Source: Atherinomorus stipes (lineage: Eukaryota; Chordata; Actinopteri; Atheriniformes; Atherinidae). From it: a stretch of 64,000 nucleotides of DNA. Each line of letters begins with the position of its first letter. Position 1 is the stretch's first letter. The notes beneath the pieces were generated by a model. That model saw only the letters and a list, made by a program, of their open reading frames with translations, ran no database searches and was not told where the DNA came from. The stretch covers positions 248,001-312,000 of the forward strand of contig JALJCO010013699.1 in the NCBI GenBank assembly GCA_023101725.1, written 5' to 3'. The position numbers were made by a program, and so were the translations under genes. Shown here one piece after another: positions 59,675 through 64,000 of the stretch.

Positions 59675-60709
59675 GCTACCATGAACTAGAGAGATGAAGT
59701 GATGTGTGATGCGTCATATATAGTTTAATAATTTTCTGCCTCTTTTGCTGCTCATACTGGACAGATTTCAGTGGAAAAAGAATTGGCTTTTAACACCAAA
59801 GTAAAAACGGAAACCCAGAAACGTGGTTTCGCTCCATTGTTGCAGAAAAAGAGACGTTTTCGGACATGGCCAATCTATGGGCTGGATTTTCTTCTTCTTT
59901 CTTATTGGTCAGCGATTATTCTGGGGAATATTGCCTTCTAGTGAGAAGTTGCCGTAGCTGATATTTTCCATCTGGTTTGGTCCGCTGGAGTAAAGTGGAG
60001 TGCAAACCATACTAAACAAAGATGTGACATTTAGTTTTAGTTATCTGTTGGTTACTGTATGGCTACATCCATTTCGACCACACTACAGCAAAACATGTAG
60101 CTGTAACAAATGCTAGTGGTCTTAGGTCGAACATTTTTTCTATCAGAGATTTTACCTCCTTCTTTCACATCTGATCATGAGCCCATCGTTCTGTATAAGT
60201 GTATATTTTGGCTGTGTTTATCCGAAAGGCCCTATGCTGTAGCCTACCTATAGTTCCATGTGTTGTTGTCCACTTCCTGCATTTGGTTAACTTGAAGCAA
60301 AGTAAAGCCGATGTTTTTAGGTGTCCCAAAGCATGCTTTGACCTCCATCAGAGTTCAGCTACGCATTCACACCTCCCCAGACTAGCTAGGATTCATTTCA
60401 GAAGGGATTTCAAAGGCATAGTTATAGGCATTCTGAAAATATTTGGCTTTTTTATGGTGAGTCTGAAACCTTTTTCATTTGTGCCAGGTGCCATTTTAAT
60501 TTATTCTTCACCAGTAAGACATATACTCGCATTTTCACATTTTAAGATCTCCCTTTACAGTGACTTCAAAAGTATTTAAATAAACCTGCAACTGCAGAAA
60601 TACTTATTTGATTTTGGGTATTGCATTTTTGAGCAAAAGCCTAGAATAAGGACAGGGCTCAAAGTTAAACAAAATGATTTGCCAAAGATTCTTGTACTTA
60701 AGGAATTTA
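59675..60709. other. Intronic stretch, repeat-like to about 60015
   Basis: The first part belongs to the repeat-like region around the foldback MITE. From about 60020 nothing was recognised; the 126-codon frame at 60199-60579 has no known domain. Confidence 0.4.
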
Positions 60710-60717
60710 GTATACAG

Positions 60718-61404
60718 TAGAGATGCACAATATAATCGGCCCCCTATCCGTATCAGCCTATATCGGCCTTAAAATTAAGTATCGGACATCGATACCCACC
60801 CAACCCACCGATATCTTACCGATATTCAACGATCAGCAGTTTCTAAAGTGTAAAAAAAAAAAAATTTTCTTCTTCTTCTAAAACTTATTTTTTACAGACT
60901 TTAAAACTTCTAGACTAGGGGTGAGAAAAAATATCAATACACTGAAATGTTGCGATATTTTCATATGCAAATATCATATTGACATTTAAAAATGTGCTAT
61001 TTTACTAATGAAATCTTGCGATATTTCATCGTTCTGTTACAGAACGATGAATCGTTCATCGTTCTGTTTCTGTAAAATCTCCTCGGGAATTCATGAAATA
61101 TCGTGAGATTTTGTAACAGAACAGTGAAATCTCGCAAGATTTTGTAAGTAAAATAGATCAATGACGTGTTTTTAAATATCTGTTTTATTTCGGCATATGA
61201 AAATATCGCGATATTTCAGTATATTGATATTTTTCCCACCCCTATTTTTTAAAGTGTCAGAAATGGATAATAAAACTGCGATTTGCAATGACTGCTTATT
61301 TTTTTCAACTTTAATATCGGTATCGATTTTGGTTATCGGCCACATCAGTTTTAAAATATCGGCATATCGGATATCGGCCAAAATTCCAATATTGTGCATC
61401 ACTA
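60718..61404. mobile_element. hAT-like MITE with nested palindrome, copy 3 (687 bp)
   Basis: Starts TAGAGATGCACAATATAATC and ends ATATTGTGCATCACTA. A perfect 8-bp direct repeat GTATACAG flanks it (60710-60717 and 61405-61412). The inner unit runs from TAGGGGTGAGAAAAAATAT to ...ATTTTTCCCACCCCTA. It carries a private hairpin at 61027-61049. Confidence 0.9.
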
Positions 61405-61412
61405 GTATACAG

Positions 61413-63039
61413 AGCTTGGAATTTGCTTTAAAGCTTCCCTATTAAATGACTTTGCTTTTCCATTTCAATGACTGAACCATGTATATAAACTAAACTACCT
61501 TCAGCCAGAGCTCTTACATATTTGATACTGAGCTAATGAGAGAAAAGCAAGGGGAGGTATTCCACACTGAGATTTTTGCTGGGGTGGGGAAAGATTTTAA
61601 CGAGAAATATTCGCGAATTGCAGGCATGCACAGTTGCACTAAAAGCAGATACTGATGCACAGCGCTGCATTTAATGTGAGAGACGGTAAGAACTAATGGG
61701 CCTCTGCAGAGAGGGATGTAATGCAGCGTAGAGGACAGGATGAGACACCACAAATACAGCGGCGAGGCTAATGCAGCATCACATCATCAGAACAGAGATG
61801 CATCAGTGAGACAGGATGAGTCATGAAACTGCTGGAAGGGGGTCATCAGACTGTGACTGCTTATTCATATTGTTTGCAAGAAGACAGTAATTGTTCTTGT
61901 ATGTTTTGTAGGGATCAGTGACCAACTCAAGTTTTTGATTTGTGGATATTGCTGTCACAAGTTTTGACTATAAATTTGAAACATTTTGAACAATGAAGAT
62001 AGAAATGAATAAAAGAAAGCTGCATAGTAATTTTTGGCTAAAAACCTGTTCCACACACTACTCTGAAGGGCAGGACTGTTCGTTTTATGGCTATGAGCCC
62101 AAGTGTAACGGGGTGATGCCAACGCCTCCCTGCTGCCTTCTTGATGTCTGAGTGTGCAAGACTGGAAAAACAAATCAGTCAACACCTGCTGCGATTATTC
62201 TTCCCCTTTTCTTTTCCTCATCTCTGTGACGGTGCGAACATTTAAGACATCATCTGTCTTCTGTGTGTGAGGCAGAATTCTAAACAGCAGCAATGTCTGT
62301 CTGTGTTTTTAATGACTACCTCTCACAGTAGCTGAGGAAACCTGCAGAAGGGGAGAAGGCAAAGGACCAAAGCCACCTCAAGATCAGTCAAGACCATGTT
62401 TTCTTTTATATATATGTGAGAATTGTACTTGTGTATTCTTTTGAAGCTTTTTTCTAGATTGAAACTCACTCTTAGCCCTGATCCCTACTGTACCTGGGGG
62501 CTCTCAAGAACAAGGTCGTGACCTGACTGGGTGCGCAGAGTGCTCCATATGGACTCATATCAACTTTAAAGTTGATGTCCCCTGTGCTGCTTCTCTCCTG
62601 GGATTAACTGTTATTCCATGCTGTCAGAAGCTCCAAAAACTCTGACATCAGTCTCCAACTTTATTATTGAAATTCACCATCTTTCCTGCAGGAAAAAACA
62701 GGTGATCAGAATAAAACTGTATTGATTTTTATGAGTAAATCTCTTTTTTTCCCTATAAAGTGTCCCATTGCTTCTTTAGTGATTGCTTCTTTAACCAAGA
62801 CTAGCATCCTTATGGGAGAAATATTGCCATAAGGGGGTCACTGCCATGACCAATGGGTCATTTAAGGAGATTTGTTAAAGTTTTTTGTGCTCAGACTGAA
62901 AATATGTAAGGGAGATAAAGATGGTAAGAATAAAAATCAGGAAGGAAAAAAAAGTAAATTGTGTTTCTTATGTAAGCATTTTCAACGTTGCTGACAATCC
63001 ACTACGAACAAGATCCACTCCATTATTGTTCTGCAACAG
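61413..63039. other. Intronic stretch without recognised genes
   Basis: No exon or element ends were recognised. Confidence 0.5.
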
Positions 63040-63790
63040 CTCTATGATGGTGCGTTACGACTGAACGTGGCAGGCACGGCAAGTGTACATTCAAAGTCTA
63101 TGTAAACGCACATCAAGGACTGTTGAACCTTGTTGTCGCGCGTTTTGGGTGTCGGGCACGGCACATTTTGAGCCTTTTGGTGTTCAGCATGCCTGACATG
63201 CGTCAGGCGCGTCAACGCCAGAGTTCTCTGAACTTTTGCCAGTTTGGTGGCGTCAGCCAATCAAAGAGACTCCGTATGTCTTAGTGTTGTGATGCAGAGA
63301 CACATTCTCTGACATGACGGGAAATATCGAGGAGACCACGGAGAGTCTCTTTACTCCACAGAGACAATGGAAGATTAAACTGTTCTACGTCCGATCCCAG
63401 GTTTTCAAACGGTGGGTTGAAGACTTGCTGTCCCGGTAGGATTTAATAAGCTCATCACGCTGTCCCGATGCAGGACTGCAGGTTGTTTAACTGGGGCGGA
63501 TCTGCAGAAAGCTGAAAGCACCAATCCTCACCGCAGACTTCCTGGAGCAAATGGTGGAACTAACCAAACTCAGAACACCTCTGAACAGTCTGATGAATCC
63601 AGACACTGTGCAGAGACGACGACAACGCTGTTCTCTGGCCTTGCAGAGCAACTAAAGCCAAGCAGCTGCTCAGTTTCATCCACCATCATACAAAGACACA
63701 GACAAAAGAGAACAACCAGGTCCAGCTCCACACTCCAGACACTCTTGACACGCATCATGTGCATCAAGAGATTTTTGGTGTCTGGATGTC
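63040..63790 (+). mobile_element. Possible PIF/Harbinger-like relic
   Basis: This is a CpG-richer island than its flanks. It has GCATGCCTGACATGCGTCAG then GCGCGTCAACGCC, followed by GTCAGCCAATCAAAGAG, resembling the 5' region of a common teleost Harbinger family. GTCAGCGTCTGATTTCATG lies near the other end. Clear inverted repeats and a transposase were not found. Confidence 0.3.
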
Positions 63791-63826
63791 AGCGTCTGAT
63801 TTCATGTGGACCAGCGTCAAACTCAA

Positions 63827-64000
63827 GTCAAATCAAATCAAATCAAGTTTATTTATATAACCCTTAACACTATCCATTGGACACACAAAGTGCTTTACAG
63901 CAGGGGTAACAGAAAAAGAGACAACAATGTAAAACATCATAAAAATGTAAAGTTAAATACTGGGAAAAATTTAAAATGAAGTTAAGAGCTATGAAAATAA
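63827..64000 (-). mobile_element. LINE-type 3' tail, continues past the window
   Basis: AAATCAAATCAAATCAAG then TTTATTTATATAACCCTTAA and AAAGTGCTTTACAGC is the start, in minus orientation, of a repeat tail common in fish genomes. Related pieces lie at 37655 and 46225. Confidence 0.65.

Larger units (their letters stand above)
11118..64000 (+). other. vav2: vav2 downstream intron, 5' part
   Basis: It begins with the donor gtgagt directly after the exon. The next expected coding segment (the residues after DFGK, beginning V-I-S-A in mammalian VAV2) was not recognised anywhere downstream by eye. Either the intron exceeds 52 kb or a short exon was missed. All ORFs in this span look like chance frames or transposon debris. 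Confidence 0.65.

Noticed and set aside
1..64000. Bacterial-type systems, CRISPR arrays, phage genes, tRNA or rRNA genes
   Set aside because: No repeats with regular spacers, no operon-like gene packing, and no RNA-gene signatures were seen. The content is vertebrate intronic DNA.

Overview
This window is vertebrate nuclear DNA, most likely from a ray-finned (teleost) fish. It is AT-rich, intron-like and almost free of long ORFs. It is dense in short transposon relics of the kind common in teleosts: Tc1-like, hAT-like and piggyBac-like elements, TTAA-flanked MITEs, and CR1/L2/Rex1-like and RTE-like LINE tails. I see no bacterial, plasmid or phage features, no CRISPR array and no tRNA or rRNA gene. 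The species cannot be fixed from the sequence.

The one host-gene piece I can identify is a 117-bp exon at 11001-11117 on the + strand. It encodes 39 residues from the end of the calponin-homology (CH) domain of VAV2, a Rho-family guanine-nucleotide exchange factor, and has good splice sites on both sides. On this reading, 1-11000 is the 3' part of the preceding intron and 11118-64000 the 5' part of the following one. I recognised no other vav2 exon, so the following intron would exceed 52 kb.

Layout. 1-11000: hAT-like fragment and (AT)n tract; a 1.3-kb Tc1-like element with 212-bp inverted repeats and an internally deleted, frameshifted transposase (1221-2553); a 1.4-kb TTAA-flanked piggyBac-like relic (4235-5611); a LINE 3' tail interrupted by a TTAA-flanked MITE (7645-8530); an old Tc1 transposase relic (9255-9600); and the first of three copies of a nested hAT-like family (9906-10583, perfect 8-bp target duplication). 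11118-34470: mostly unannotated intron with a 182-bp TTAA MITE (12551-12732), an RTE-like tail, a LINE fragment cut near its reverse-transcriptase catalytic box (15395-16235) and a second TTAA-MITE end (25803). 34480-42040: a hAT-like MITE, a 1.8-kb hAT-like element with another MITE nested in it, 1.1 kb of almost pure purine that looks like a sequencing or assembly failure (37698-38810), and a mariner-like MITE. 42040-64000: more MITEs, the other two copies of the nested family (51037-51820, 60718-61404), a third Tc1 relic on the minus strand, a 62-bp hairpin with hAT-type ends, and a LINE-type tail running off the window end.

I found no new multi-gene system. What deserves a second look is the transposon archaeology (ancestral nesting, copy-specific rearrangements, a TCTCGCGAGA palindrome carried by one copy), two blocks of suspect sequence quality, and a few possible regulatory or exon-like spots in the vav2 introns.
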